Below, piece by piece: positions 47,651 to 57,230 of a DNA stretch of 64,000 nucleotides (its first letter is position 1; each line of letters opens with the position of its first letter). The notes under the pieces were generated by a model. It was not told the origin of the DNA. It saw only the letters and a list, made by a program, of their open reading frames with translations, and ran no database searches. Source of the DNA: Chroococcus sp. FPU101 (lineage in GTDB: Bacteria > Cyanobacteriota > Cyanobacteriia > Cyanobacteriales > Microcystaceae); assembly GCF_017312365.1 (NCBI RefSeq), contig NZ_BLJI01000008.1:97374-161373 (forward strand). The letters are read 5' to 3'. A program made the position numbers and the translations under genes.

Positions 47651-48296
47651 TATGCCAATATTTAGATAAATAATTTTGAATATCTGTAAAATCGTTCCAG
47701 GGAATATAGGGTTTATGTTCAGCTTCCATATAATCGATTAAACGATCACGTGCAAAAACCAGATTAGCCGCACTAGCCATATTAATATCGGTTAAAGAAT
47801 CTCCGATCGCTATCGATTCATCTACTGAATATTGTGCCATAACTTTCACCTTAGCAACCAATTCGGCTTGATCTTCAAAATCTGAACAAACTTTTAGATT
47901 AGGATAATTTATATTAAGATCGACGGCAAAGATAGCAAAGACTTTTTTAAGCAAACCCTCACGCTTTAAAACAGTTTCTACCATCTCCCGTAGTCCTCCT
48001 GAAACTACTACAAAAGGAACTTTCTGAACTTCTAAAAAATCCATAAATTCAGCCAAACCCGAACGAATCGGCTTGTCTTGAGCATAGGCTAAAATATCAC
48101 TATAACAAGTTGAGGGAATTGATTCTAGAATCTGCCGTACACCTGCTCTTAAAGTTATTTGACGACGATACATTTTCGGCATCAGTTCGGCTGATAATTC
48201 GGGGGCGAATTCTTTCAGCATTCCTGCAAAAGTTTCAATTGCAGTAATTGTTCCATCAAAATCACAAAATACGACTTTTGGCAAGTGTTCTGGCAT
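47643..48296 (-). CDS. mtnX: HAD phosphatase of methionine salvage (MtnX)
   Basis: This 217-residue HAD phosphatase has nucleophile motif VFCDFDGTITAIE, motif II VVVSGG and motif IV IAIGDSLTDINMA. MtnX dephosphorylates 2-hydroxy-3-keto-5-methylthiopentenyl-1-phosphate, and coupling to mtnB supports this over other HAD roles. It is first in the leftward operon, with a short AT-rich upstream region shared with the divergent dnaE C-half. Confidence 0.9.
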   Translation of the reverse strand: MPEHLPKVVFCDFDGTITAIETFAGMLKEFAPELSAELMPKMYRRQITLRAGVRQILESIPSTCYSDILAYAQDKPIRSGLAEFMDFLEVQKVPFVVVSGGLREMVETVLKREGLLKKVFAIFAVDLNINYPNLKVCSDFEDQAELVAKVKVMAQYSVDESIAIGDSLTDINMASAANLVFARDRLIDYMEAEHKPYIPWNDFTDIQNYLSKYWHNE

Positions 48297-48387
48297 CTTT
48301 TAAAATTGTCTAATCTGAGCATTTATTTGCTATAGTTAATTATATCGATTAACTCCATCTTTTCAAGTTTAACGCCTCAATCAGATT

Positions 48388-49737
48388 ATGGTTAAGATTA
48401 TCAGTCGTCAATCAATCGGAAAACAAAGCGTTTATGATATTGGTCTAGAAAAAGATCATAATTTTATTTTAAATAATGGCTTAATCGCTTCAAATTGTTT
48501 TAATAAATCTCATTCAACGGCTTACGCATACGTTACTTATCAAACTGCTTATCTTAAAGCTAATTATCCAGTCGAATATATGACTGCTTTGCTAACAGCA
48601 AGTAGTGATGATAAAGATAAGGTGGAAAAATATCGAGAAAATTGTCAGAAAATGGGAATTACAGTAGAGCCACCTGACATTAATCGTTCTCAAAAACATT
48701 TTACACCGATTAAAGAGAACATTCTTTTTGGTTTATCGGCTGTTAGAAATTTAGGAGAAGGAGCGATAGATGCGATTTTAAAAGCAAGAGAATCAACCGA
48801 AAAACCATTTGAGTCATTAGCGGATTTTTGTGCAAAAGTTGATCTAAGAGTAGTTAACCGAAAAGCTTTAGAAACATTAATTTTGTGTGGTGCTTTTGAC
48901 CAAATTAATTCCAACCGTAATCAATTAATACATGATGTAGAATTAATTATTCCTTGGGTACAAAAAAGAGCTAAAGAAAAAGCGACAGGACAAATGAATT
49001 TATTAGATTTATTGGGAAGCAATTTAATCAATGAGTCGTCACAAGAAAATGAATTTGAGCAAGCCCCAAGCGCACCAACCGTAGCCGATTTTTCTCTACA
49101 AGAAAAGCTTAGATTAGAAAAAGATCGACTAGGATTTTATATTTCTGAACATCCACTTAAAACGATGCAAAACTCAGCTACATTTCTTTCTCCGATTAAT
49201 TTAAGTAATTTAACTGAAGCAAAAACCCGTAAAAAAGTAAGTGCTATTGTTTTGATTACAGCCATTAAAAGAATTACGACCAAACAGGGTAAACCCATGG
49301 CTTTTTTAACGTTAGAAGATGCTTCAGGGCAAAGTGAAGCGGTTGTTTTTTCAGATACTTATGAAAGAATTCAAGATCTCTTAGCAGAAGATAGACAGTT
49401 AATTGTTTGGGGAAAAGTTGATCGCCGCGAAGATAAAGTACAATTAATTATTGAAGATGTTGAATTAACTGAAAAAGCTAAATTAGTCATGGTTCAATTA
49501 ACAATTCATGATGCTACTAATACTTCAATTCAAACTCATCTTAAAAGTATTATTCAAGAAAATATAGGTGATAAAAATAAAGGTAAAGTTCCAGTCGTGG
49601 CAATTATTGGCAATGGTAATGATCGTCAATTTGTTCGTTTTGGTGAAAATTATTGGGTACAAAATGAATCGACTGTTGTTCAATCATTAACTAATGCTGG
49701 TTTTGCCGCTTATACTGAACCCTTAGTTAAGATTTAA
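48388..49737 (+). CDS. dnaE: DNA polymerase III alpha subunit, C-terminal half with split intein Int-C
   Basis: This is the second half of the cyanobacterial split dnaE. Residues 1-36 are the Int-C fragment with the block F motif [10 protein letters not shown] and the terminal Asn (codon 48493-48495). The extein starts at Cys37 (48496-48498) with [19 protein letters not shown]. The rest holds the helix-hairpin-helix region ([19 protein letters not shown]) and an OB-fold ([20 protein letters not shown]...). Trans-splicing with the separately encoded N-half and Int-N, which is not in this window, produces the intact replicative polymerase. Confidence 0.98.
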   Translation: MVKIISRQSIGKQSVYDIGLEKDHNFILNNGLIASNCFNKSHSTAYAYVTYQTAYLKANYPVEYMTALLTASSDDKDKVEKYRENCQKMGITVEPPDINRSQKHFTPIKENILFGLSAVRNLGEGAIDAILKARESTEKPFESLADFCAKVDLRVVNRKALETLILCGAFDQINSNRNQLIHDVELIIPWVQKRAKEKATGQMNLLDLLGSNLINESSQENEFEQAPSAPTVADFSLQEKLRLEKDRLGFYISEHPLKTMQNSATFLSPINLSNLTEAKTRKKVSAIVLITAIKRITTKQGKPMAFLTLEDASGQSEAVVFSDTYERIQDLLAEDRQLIVWGKVDRREDKVQLIIEDVELTEKAKLVMVQLTIHDATNTSIQTHLKSIIQENIGDKNKGKVPVVAIIGNGNDRQFVRFGENYWVQNESTVVQSLTNAGFAAYTEPLVKI

Positions 49738-49768
49738 TATAATAGTAGTATTTTCAAAGAACTGGTCG

Positions 49769-50671
49769 CTATTCTTTAAGCTTTTCAGGTGGTGGAGAAA
49801 ACACACTGATTAACTCTCTTGTCTTAGGATGAAAAAAGGACAAATGATAAGCATGGAGATGATAACCGCAATCACTAGGAACGGCTAATTTTTCTGCTGT
49901 AATCATCTTAGGTTTACCACCGATATCATAAAGAGGATCTCCAAGTAAAGGATAGCCAACAGTTGCTAAATGAATCCGAATTTGGTGCGGTCTTCCTGTT
50001 AAAATAGTTACTTCTACAAGAGTTGTTTGAGCAGTTCTTTGTATCACCAGACACTCACTATGAGCCGAGAAACCATCAGGTGTGGCACCATAAATATAAC
50101 CTAGAATTGAATGAGGTATTTTTCCAATAGGTTGAGTAATCGTAAACTGATTAGGTAAATCACTTTTTCCGACTAAAGCACGATAGATTTTAGTGATTTG
50201 ACGATCACGCATTTGTTGACTTAAACTAGCTCTAGCTTGAGATGTTTTGGCTAATAACATTAGTCCAGATGTGCCTCTACCTAAACGATGTATTGGATAG
50301 GGAGTGTTTAAAGGATACTGTTGTTGCACCTTCGAGAGTAGAGTATGTTCTAAAAATCCTCCACCGGGTAATACAGGTAAACCTGATGGCTTGTCTATAA
50401 TCAGTAAGTCTGCATCTTCGTATAATATGGCAAATGACAAAGGTACCTCAGGTTCTTGCCAAGGTGGACGATGATAGGTTAAATTTTGTCCCTTTTGTAG
50501 GAGTGTGTCTGGTGTTGCGGGTTGATTATTGATTAAAATTTGTCCAGATAAGATTCTTTCTCGCCATTCTTCCTTTGTGGAGTGATGATAGTGTTGAATA
50601 TAGTAATCTAATAAAGTTAATCCTACTTCAGTGTGTTTGATTTGATTTCGGTACACCCAACCTTGATTCAT
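49769..50671 (-). CDS. RluA-family pseudouridine synthase-like protein with Gly at the catalytic Asp
   Basis: This 300-residue protein has an N-terminal S4-like RNA-binding part (about 15-68: LLDYYIQHYHHSTKEEWRER, ILINNQPATPDTLL) and an RluA-type catalytic fold. The signature reads IHRLGRGTSGLMLLAKT, where the family normally has HRLD and the Asp attacks uracil; Gly131 (codon 50279-50281, GGT) replaces it. Other conserved parts are intact (GRPHQIRIHLATVGYPLLGDPLY). Such HRLG members are also known from plants, as far as I recall, so this may be a conserved subfamily. Activity on rRNA or tRNA is doubtful without the Asp. Confidence 0.88.
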   Translation of the reverse strand: MNQGWVYRNQIKHTEVGLTLLDYYIQHYHHSTKEEWRERILSGQILINNQPATPDTLLQKGQNLTYHRPPWQEPEVPLSFAILYEDADLLIIDKPSGLPVLPGGGFLEHTLLSKVQQQYPLNTPYPIHRLGRGTSGLMLLAKTSQARASLSQQMRDRQITKIYRALVGKSDLPNQFTITQPIGKIPHSILGYIYGATPDGFSAHSECLVIQRTAQTTLVEVTILTGRPHQIRIHLATVGYPLLGDPLYDIGGKPKMITAEKLAVPSDCGYHLHAYHLSFFHPKTRELISVFSPPPEKLKE

Positions 50672-50741
50672 TTTGATTTGAAAAAAACGTGTTTAATTGG
50701 GTAAAGGATATCAATGATATTCCCTTACCCTATTCTTTGTC

Positions 50742-53700
50742 TTAAGAAATAGTAACAAAATCAGTCGCTGTCAAAGTGGTTGTATTTACCCCAGTTAAGT
50801 TAGCTAAAGTTTCGCTACTTCTTTGGATCGAATTACCACTGAAGAACAAATCACCAAACGTCAATCCACCTGCTAAACCGATTTTATCAATTCCAGAAAC
50901 AAAATCCGTAATCGTATCTGTTCCTTCACCACTAGCTAGAACAAAGGTATCAGAACCACTATTACCTGTGAGTGTATCATCATTCAAACCACCATTAAGG
51001 ATATCTGAACCATATTCACCCACTAATATATCATTACCATTTCCGCCATTTAGCGTATCATTACCACCTAAGACTGCACTAAAATCGATACTACGGAGAG
51101 CAAAATTAGCTCCATTAATCGCACTTATGTCTAAGCGGGTAAATAACGCTTCATTAAAACTAGCGGTAAAAACACCATTAGTATCAATGTCATAGGTTTT
51201 CGTGCCAACGGGCGTAGTACCATTAAAAGCACTGATTTGTACTTCAGATTCCGAAGTGGCGAGAGTTACGCGGTCTAAATCAATCACCGCAGCAAGAGCC
51301 GCATATAGACCTTGAGTCGGTAAATTATACTGTAAAGTGGCTTGCAATACTTCTGAATCATTAATCCGTTTTCTCAGTTCTGTATTGCCATCTGTACTAC
51401 CAATAATGCCGATCGCTTCTCCTTGATCGACGAAGAATTTATTCGTGCCAGTCGTCGTCAGTTGAATGGGGTTTAAATCATTAACGATCGTACCATCTTC
51501 GTTAACGGTGGTATTAGGATTATCGACACCATTGGTATTAATGGTATTGACACCGCCGCCATTTTGTGTTTGTCTGGCATCTCCCACAACTACACCATCG
51601 ATAAGGGCTTGGGTAAATAGAGAATCGCGCTTTAAACGAATCTGTATGGCTGAATCATAAACGGTACTATCTTCGAGGTCGCCAATCAGTGTATCGTTTC
51701 CTGCAAGCCCATTCAAGAGGTCATTTTTGTTAAGTCCTTTAATGAAGTCGTTTCCTAATGCACCAAATAGGGTGTCGTTATTGGATGTGCCGATTTTAAC
51801 TAATCCCGTAACGGCTGTTACTGATACATTGACGGTTGCAGTATCGTTGAAGGTGCCATCGCTGAGGGTGTAATCAAAACTGGCGTTACCTATAAAACTG
51901 TTATTGGGTGTAAAGGTGATGAAGTCATCTTCATAATAAAGAGGTGTGCCGCTATTGTTGAGGATGGCTGTACCGTTGCTAAAGTTACTGACACTCACGA
52001 TGATTAAAGTATCATTATCAGGGTCGCGATCGTTGGCTAAAAGTGTGGTAGCACTGATATATAGTGGGGTATTTTCTTCGGTAGTTACTGTATCATCATT
52101 AGCTTCAGGTGCTGAGTTATCATCTAAACCATTAATCGTAATGGTAATTGTTTGTGTGGCGGTTCCATCAATACTTGATACGGTAAAGGTTTCGGTTTTG
52201 CTTTCTCCAGTATTGAGGTATTGTACAGCACTATTCGCAACGATGTAATTATAGTTTCCTGTGGGTGTAATACTCAAACTGCCTAAGTTTGATGCTGAAC
52301 TGGTTACAGTTGTACTAAATTGGTTTTCTCCAGTATCGACATCATTTACTGTGAGTGTAGCCGTTGCGGTTAAATCTGGATTACTATCATCTTCAGTAAC
52401 GGATGCGATGGAAGTGCCTGTGATGGTTGCAGTATCGTTTACACCATTAATGGTAATTGTGATGTTTTGAGCAGTTCCATCAATACTTGATATTGTAAAG
52501 GTTTCGGTTTTGGTTTGAGCCGTTCCTAAATACTGTACTGCACTATTCGCAACGATGTAATTATAGTTTCCTGTGGGAGTAATACTCAAACTGCCTAAGT
52601 TTGATGGTGAACTGGTTACAGTTGTACTAAATTGGTTTTGATTTGCATCAACATCGTTAACGGTAAGATTTCCTGTAGCTGTTAAGTTAGGGGTAAAAGC
52701 ATCTTCGGTAACGGATGCGGTGGAAGTGCCTGTGATGGTTGCAGTATCGTTTACACCATTAATGGTAATTGTGATGTTTTGAGCAGTTCCATCAATACTT
52801 GATATTGTAAAGGTTTCGGTTTTGGTTTGAGCCGTTCCTAAATACTGTACTGCACTATTCGCAACGGTGTAATTATAGTTTCCTGTGGGAGTAATACTGA
52901 GACTGCCTAAGTTTGATGCTGAACTGGTTACAGTTGTACTAAATTGGTTTTGATTTGCATCAACATCGTTAACGGTAAGATTTCCTGTCGCTGTGAGATT
53001 GGGATTGCTGGCATCTTCTGTGACCGACGCATTGACATTTCCTGTAATAATTGCTGCATCGTTTACACCATTGATGGTAATTGTAATATTTCTAGTGGCG
53101 GTTCCATCAACACTTCTGACGGTAAAAGTCTCAGTTTTGGTTTGACCCGTTCTTAAATACTGTACCGCACTATTAGCAACGGTATAAGTATAGGTTCCTG
53201 TGGGAGTAATACTCAGACTGCCTAAGTTTCCTACTGAACTGGTTACAGTTGTATTAAATTGATTTTCTCCAGTATCAACATCGTTGACAGTAAGATTTCC
53301 TGTCGCTGTGAGGTTAAGATTGCTGGAATCTTCTGTAACCGACGCATTGACATTTCCTATAATATTTGCTGGATCGTTGATTCCTGTAATCGTAATCGTA
53401 GCGGTTTGGGAAGTACTGCCACCATTGGAGTCAATCACATTATAAGTGTAGGTGATGACAGAGTTCTGACCCGCATTCACGCTATCATAATCTCTGGGGT
53501 CGATATTTAAGCGATTTCCATTGACGGTAATGCCAGAAGTATTGCCAGTTGCCGTTAATCCTGAAATACTGAGTGTCTCTCGTCGATCTAAATCACTGGT
53601 ACCCGTTAGTAAATCGAGGTTAAAAGATCCAGTATCCTCGATAGCAGTGGCAGTCAGGGGCGCACCCACCAATGGAGCGCGATTGGCACGCTGGAACACG

Positions 53701-55367
53701 GTTTGGCCTGTATTTTTACCGATAAAAGTATCCAAGTCCCCATCTAAGTCGATATCAGCAAAGGTGGTTGAGGCAGCACGCCCCACATCTTCTATGCCGA
53801 AGGGGTTAGTAGCTTCAAAAGTGAAAGAGGGAGATCTGACCGTTCCAGTATTGCGGAAAAAATTGGTATTGCCATAATAGTCACCAGAAAAAGCATCTAA
53901 GTCTCCATCCCCATCGATATCGTTCAAGGTTAGTGAACTAGAATTACCCACATTTGGCAGTCCGAAGGGGTTAGTAGCTTCAAATGTGAAGGAGGCAGTC
54001 GTCGCCGTTCCCGTATTGCGATAAAACTGAACATTGCCTGGATTATCAACACCAAAAAAATCTTCGTCTCCATCTCCATCGATATCAGCAAAAACGAGCG
54101 CAGAATAGAAGACATCGGTCGCAGGTAGCCCAGAGGTGCTGGTCTGTAGGGAGAAGGAGGGATTTGTAGCTGTTCCTACATTTTTGTAGAACCTGAGAGT
54201 TTCCGCAGTATCAAATCTATGGAATAAAGCATCCACGTCTCCATCTGCATCAATATCAGTAAAAGATAGAAACGCCAAACTAGTCGTCACCGTCGGCAGT
54301 CCGAAGTTATTAGCTTCTGGGGTAAAGATTGGCGCGATCGCTGTTCCCGTATTTCGGTAGATTTGAACTTTTCCTCTAAATTGAAAGTCCGTAGTACTTG
54401 GAATTTGAGTCAGAGAAAAGATGATCGCATCCAAATCGCTATCACCATCAATATCGACAAAGTTTGGGAAAGCAAAAAAACCGATATCTGTTAGTCCGAA
54501 GGGGTTAGAAACGGGAGCCACGAAATTAATTGCTGGAGGCGGGGCGGGCTGATTCTGGTAGTACAGCGTATTGCCGTTACTATTCCCAACGATTGCATCA
54601 AGGTCGCCATCGCTGTCAAGGTCGGCAAAGGTTGGCGTGGCAGATCCTCCCACATCTGTGAGTCCGAAGGGATTAGTCACTGGAGTGGCAAAACGGGGAT
54701 CAATGGGAGTTCCTGTATTTCTGTAGTAAAAAGTATTGCCATCACTATTCCCAACGATTGCATCAAGGTCACCATCACTGTCGAGGTCGGCAAAGGTCGG
54801 CGTGGCAGATGCTCCCACATCTGTGAGTCCAAAAGGGTTGGTCAGTGGAGGGGCATAAATCGGATTAATGCGGGTTCCTAGATTTCTGTAGTAAAAAGTA
54901 TTGCCATCTCGATTCCCGACGATTGCATCGAGGTCGCCATCGCTGTCGAGGTCGGCAAAGGTCGGCGCGGCAGATATTCCCACATCTGTGAGTCCGAAGG
55001 AATTGGTCACTGGAGGGGCAAAAATCGGATTGCGGGCATTTCCTGTGTTTCTGTAGTAAAAAGTATTACCATCACTATTTCCGACGAACGCATCAAGGTC
55101 GCCATCGCTGTCGAGGTCGGCAAAGGTCGGCGCGGCAGATATTCCCACATCTGTGAGTCCAAAAGGGTTGGTCAGTGGAGGGGCAAAAATCGGATTACGG
55201 GCATTTCCTATGTTTCGGTAGTAAAAAGTATTGCCATTTCGATTCCCAACGATTGCATCGAGGTCACCATCGCTGTCGAGGTCAACTAAGGTGGGTGTGG
55301 CATACAATTCCACACCGATTAATCCAAAGGAGTTGGTGATGGGATTTAAAAAGTTAGGATTAGTCAT
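50742..55367 (-). CDS. large FG-GAP/VCBS/RTX repeat protein (putative secreted adhesin)
   Basis: This 1541-residue modular protein has no signal peptide. Residues about 10-560 form ten FG-GAP-like units with calcium-binding DLDSDGDLDAIVGN loops, which should fold as beta-propellers. Residues 560-665 are a cadherin-like domain (ITYTYNVIDSNGG). Four VCBS repeats follow (about 665-1080; ASVTEDxSNP..LTVNDVD), then another cadherin-like domain (1080-1185; LLANDRDPDNDTL). An RTX patch comes next (GLAGNDTLIG), then a beta-rich region, and C-terminal RTX nonapeptides (GGNGNDILVGEYGSDILNGG) with GTDTITDFVSGIDKI. RTX ends of this kind are exported by type I secretion. A calcium-stabilised surface adhesin is the likely role. 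The neighbouring TIGR03032-type gene is on the same strand. Confidence 0.9.
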   Translation of the reverse strand: MTNPNFLNPITNSFGLIGVELYATPTLVDLDSDGDLDAIVGNRNGNTFYYRNIGNARNPIFAPPLTNPFGLTDVGISAAPTFADLDSDGDLDAFVGNSDGNTFYYRNTGNARNPIFAPPVTNSFGLTDVGISAAPTFADLDSDGDLDAIVGNRDGNTFYYRNLGTRINPIYAPPLTNPFGLTDVGASATPTFADLDSDGDLDAIVGNSDGNTFYYRNTGTPIDPRFATPVTNPFGLTDVGGSATPTFADLDSDGDLDAIVGNSNGNTLYYQNQPAPPPAINFVAPVSNPFGLTDIGFFAFPNFVDIDGDSDLDAIIFSLTQIPSTTDFQFRGKVQIYRNTGTAIAPIFTPEANNFGLPTVTTSLAFLSFTDIDADGDVDALFHRFDTAETLRFYKNVGTATNPSFSLQTSTSGLPATDVFYSALVFADIDGDGDEDFFGVDNPGNVQFYRNTGTATTASFTFEATNPFGLPNVGNSSSLTLNDIDGDGDLDAFSGDYYGNTNFFRNTGTVRSPSFTFEATNPFGIEDVGRAASTTFADIDLDGDLDTFIGKNTGQTVFQRANRAPLVGAPLTATAIEDTGSFNLDLLTGTSDLDRRETLSISGLTATGNTSGITVNGNRLNIDPRDYDSVNAGQNSVITYTYNVIDSNGGSTSQTATITITGINDPANIIGNVNASVTEDSSNLNLTATGNLTVNDVDTGENQFNTTVTSSVGNLGSLSITPTGTYTYTVANSAVQYLRTGQTKTETFTVRSVDGTATRNITITINGVNDAAIITGNVNASVTEDASNPNLTATGNLTVNDVDANQNQFSTTVTSSASNLGSLSITPTGNYNYTVANSAVQYLGTAQTKTETFTISSIDGTAQNITITINGVNDTATITGTSTASVTEDAFTPNLTATGNLTVNDVDANQNQFSTTVTSSPSNLGSLSITPTGNYNYIVANSAVQYLGTAQTKTETFTISSIDGTAQNITITINGVNDTATITGTSIASVTEDDSNPDLTATATLTVNDVDTGENQFSTTVTSSASNLGSLSITPTGNYNYIVANSAVQYLNTGESKTETFTVSSIDGTATQTITITINGLDDNSAPEANDDTVTTEENTPLYISATTLLANDRDPDNDTLIIVSVSNFSNGTAILNNSGTPLYYEDDFITFTPNNSFIGNASFDYTLSDGTFNDTATVNVSVTAVTGLVKIGTSNNDTLFGALGNDFIKGLNKNDLLNGLAGNDTLIGDLEDSTVYDSAIQIRLKRDSLFTQALIDGVVVGDARQTQNGGGVNTINTNGVDNPNTTVNEDGTIVNDLNPIQLTTTGTNKFFVDQGEAIGIIGSTDGNTELRKRINDSEVLQATLQYNLPTQGLYAALAAVIDLDRVTLATSESEVQISAFNGTTPVGTKTYDIDTNGVFTASFNEALFTRLDISAINGANFALRSIDFSAVLGGNDTLNGGNGNDILVGEYGSDILNGGLNDDTLTGNSGSDTFVLASGEGTDTITDFVSGIDKIGLAGGLTFGDLFFSGNSIQRSSETLANLTGVNTTTLTATDFVTIS
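52140..53380 (-). repeat. tandem DNA repeats of about 312 bp (VCBS units)
   Basis: The landmark CTATTCGCAA occurs at 52231, 52543 and 52855, and as CTATTAGCAA at 53170. The period is therefore 312, 312 and 315 bp. Copies two and three are nearly identical over long stretches, which points to recent duplication or gene conversion. The repeats encode the four VCBS domains of about 104 residues. Confidence 0.85.
54601..55345 (-). repeat. tandem DNA repeats of 165 bp (FG-GAP units)
   Basis: The landmark AGGTCRCCAT occurs at 54601, 54766, 54931, 55096 and 55261, exactly 165 bp apart, so each unit is 55 codons. The five copies are highly similar, whereas the five further FG-GAP units upstream in coordinate (53690-54600) are diverged and of uneven length. 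Copy number is likely to vary between strains. Confidence 0.9.
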
Positions 55368-55619
55368 AATTTTTTCTTAGTGGCATTTTGCGGGAAGGAA
55401 AAATATTCTGTTTAAGCCAATCAGTTACAAATTGGTTTGGTAGATTCTCTAAATTTTGATTAAGACACCCCAATCATGAGTTTACAGGAGCAATGTTAGA
55501 TTTAACGTCATTTTTAGTGTAAGATTTTGGTTTTTTAACAATTTTTAAGATTTGCGGCCTTTGAGCAACGCTTTAAGCTAATTCTAAGCTGTGTCTAGAA
55601 TTTGCGATAACCAAATGGT

Positions 55620-57230
55620 TTAAATGTTTAACAATTTGAACGCTGTTTGCACAGTTTCATTAAGTGGTTTAAGTTGCCAATTCAATTTCTGTAATAATGG
55701 GTCTAGAGCAATACTGGTTAGATCGCTGATTTGATAAATGATTTGTATTATATGACATTCATTCTTTACCAGTTCGATTTCTAGGGCATGAACTAAACGT
55801 GTGCCGATACCAAGTCCTTGATAGGAAGGCAACACCAGCAGCGAGATCAGTTCTGCTATTCCATTGGTCAAGATTTCTGCGATCGCAAAACCAATTATTT
55901 TCCCTGCTACTGATCCCGAAATTCCAATCAGTTCCCCTCTTTGTGGTATATTTGTCCAACGTTGGCTTAGACGGGGAAATGTTAAATCATCGTAGGGCAG
56001 TAAATTACTAGGATTTAGGTGATAAACACGCTGATATTTAATCTGATCCTTTATTGTTCCTTCTCTTTGCAGGAGAGGGTTAGGGTGAGGTTTTGGTAGT
56101 CCCGCAACGGGTGCTGGCTGACCTAAACTTGGACTTTGGGCTGTGGGTTTAGTAATAACAATCCCCCCCGAACTGGGAAAAGTAACCAAACGTTGTATCT
56201 CATCATTTTGTAATCCTACTGCTTGCGGACGACGAACATTCGACAAAACCGCCACATCAAATAATTCTTCAACAATGCCATCGAGGTGTAACCAGTGGAG
56301 TACTTCTCCTGTGGAAAGCGAGATCACCATCAGTCCACATTGAGGGCTTTTTCCATCTTTGGCTAATCTTTCTTCTAAAACCAATCCAGTAAAAGTACGC
56401 GCCCTGAGTTTCGATAAACCGACTATTGCCACATCCCCCCAAAATGCCAAACCCCTCAGAAACCCTGGACAAAAAGCAATTGGGACAAATTTCTCACCCT
56501 CAATGTATCCCAGTTCACCTGTACCAGAATTGAGTAACCATAATTTTCCCTGATAATAACGGGGAGAATGAGGCATCGATAAACCTCTGATCATAATCTC
56601 ATTACTCGATACATCAATCACCACACCGCCATCTTTGCGATGATTTCGCCATCCCGCCGCCGTATCAGTAGTACTGCAAGCCGTTACATAAGCGGGTTTT
56701 CCCTCCTTCATCGCTAACCCATTAAGATGACAACGGTCTTCAGCAACGAGTTTTGAAATAAAGGACGGTTGCCAAATCGGAACAAAACTATAATCAGGAC
56801 TGAGAGTGGCTAAACAACTAAAATCAGTATTGACAAAAATAACATTATGTAAATTGTCTAACACCACATCATGAACATTGAGATCCCCTGTCGTGTAAGC
56901 AGTTCTTGGAACATAAAGACGATCCGCTTGCAGATCTCGCGAAGCGAGGGCGCAATTTCCCCACATCTCGCCCGCACTCAAGTGATTATCCAAACGCCAA
57001 ATTTGATAGCGCGTACTTAGGTAAATCTGCTCATCGACTGCGTAGAGTCCCATTGGTTTATCGAATAACCGTTCATGGGCCGCAATTTTTCCCTCATTAG
57101 TTATCCCAATCAAAAAAAGACGATTAGTTTGATAGGTGGTAAAAGCAAGACTAACGTGTTCTTGTTGTAGCCAAAGAAGGAGAGAATCCGATGCAGAAAT
57201 CTTTAAAAGAGGGTTAGACATGAGAGCCAA
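55620..57230 (-). CDS. TIGR03032-type protein fused to a GNAT acetyltransferase domain
   Basis: This protein has 536 residues. Residues about 1-365 match the TIGR03032 family (LLLWLQQEHVSLAFTTYQTN, RDLQADRLYVPRTAYTTGDLNVHDV, MPHSPRYYQGKLWLLNSGTGE, CPGFLRGLAFWGD), a propeller-like protein of unknown function. Residues about 400-536 form a GNAT fold with the acetyl-CoA loop in PSYQGLGIGTRLVHALE. The linker (about 375-395) contains KPHPNPLLQREG, encoded by a small dispersed repeat. It reads toward 55620 on the same strand as the FG-GAP protein and lies directly upstream of it (252 bp). Confidence 0.82.
   Translation of the reverse strand: MALMSNPLLKISASDSLLLWLQQEHVSLAFTTYQTNRLFLIGITNEGKIAAHERLFDKPMGLYAVDEQIYLSTRYQIWRLDNHLSAGEMWGNCALASRDLQADRLYVPRTAYTTGDLNVHDVVLDNLHNVIFVNTDFSCLATLSPDYSFVPIWQPSFISKLVAEDRCHLNGLAMKEGKPAYVTACSTTDTAAGWRNHRKDGGVVIDVSSNEIMIRGLSMPHSPRYYQGKLWLLNSGTGELGYIEGEKFVPIAFCPGFLRGLAFWGDVAIVGLSKLRARTFTGLVLEERLAKDGKSPQCGLMVISLSTGEVLHWLHLDGIVEELFDVAVLSNVRRPQAVGLQNDEIQRLVTFPSSGGIVITKPTAQSPSLGQPAPVAGLPKPHPNPLLQREGTIKDQIKYQRVYHLNPSNLLPYDDLTFPRLSQRWTNIPQRGELIGISGSVAGKIIGFAIAEILTNGIAELISLLVLPSYQGLGIGTRLVHALEIELVKNECHIIQIIYQISDLTSIALDPLLQKLNWQLKPLNETVQTAFKLLNI
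56059..56090 (-). repeat. small dispersed repeat embedded in coding sequence
   Basis: On the coding strand the segment starts CCTCACCCTAACCCTCTCCT and continues with a GCAAAGAGAAGG arm; it encodes PHPNPLLQREG. This string is one I recognise from many unrelated bacterial intergenic and linker positions (the CCCTCACCC...AACCCCTCTCCC type palindrome). Here it lies in frame in the linker between the two domains of the TIGR03032-GNAT protein. Confidence 0.65.

Noticed and set aside
50776..53877. Several rightward open frames of 60-139 codons opposite the repeat protein
   Set aside because: They mirror the repetitive coding strand, repeat with its period, and match no family.
51900..55345. Regularly spaced repeats considered as a CRISPR array
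   Set aside because: Units are 165 and about 312 bp, in frame, and have no short repeat/unique-spacer pattern.
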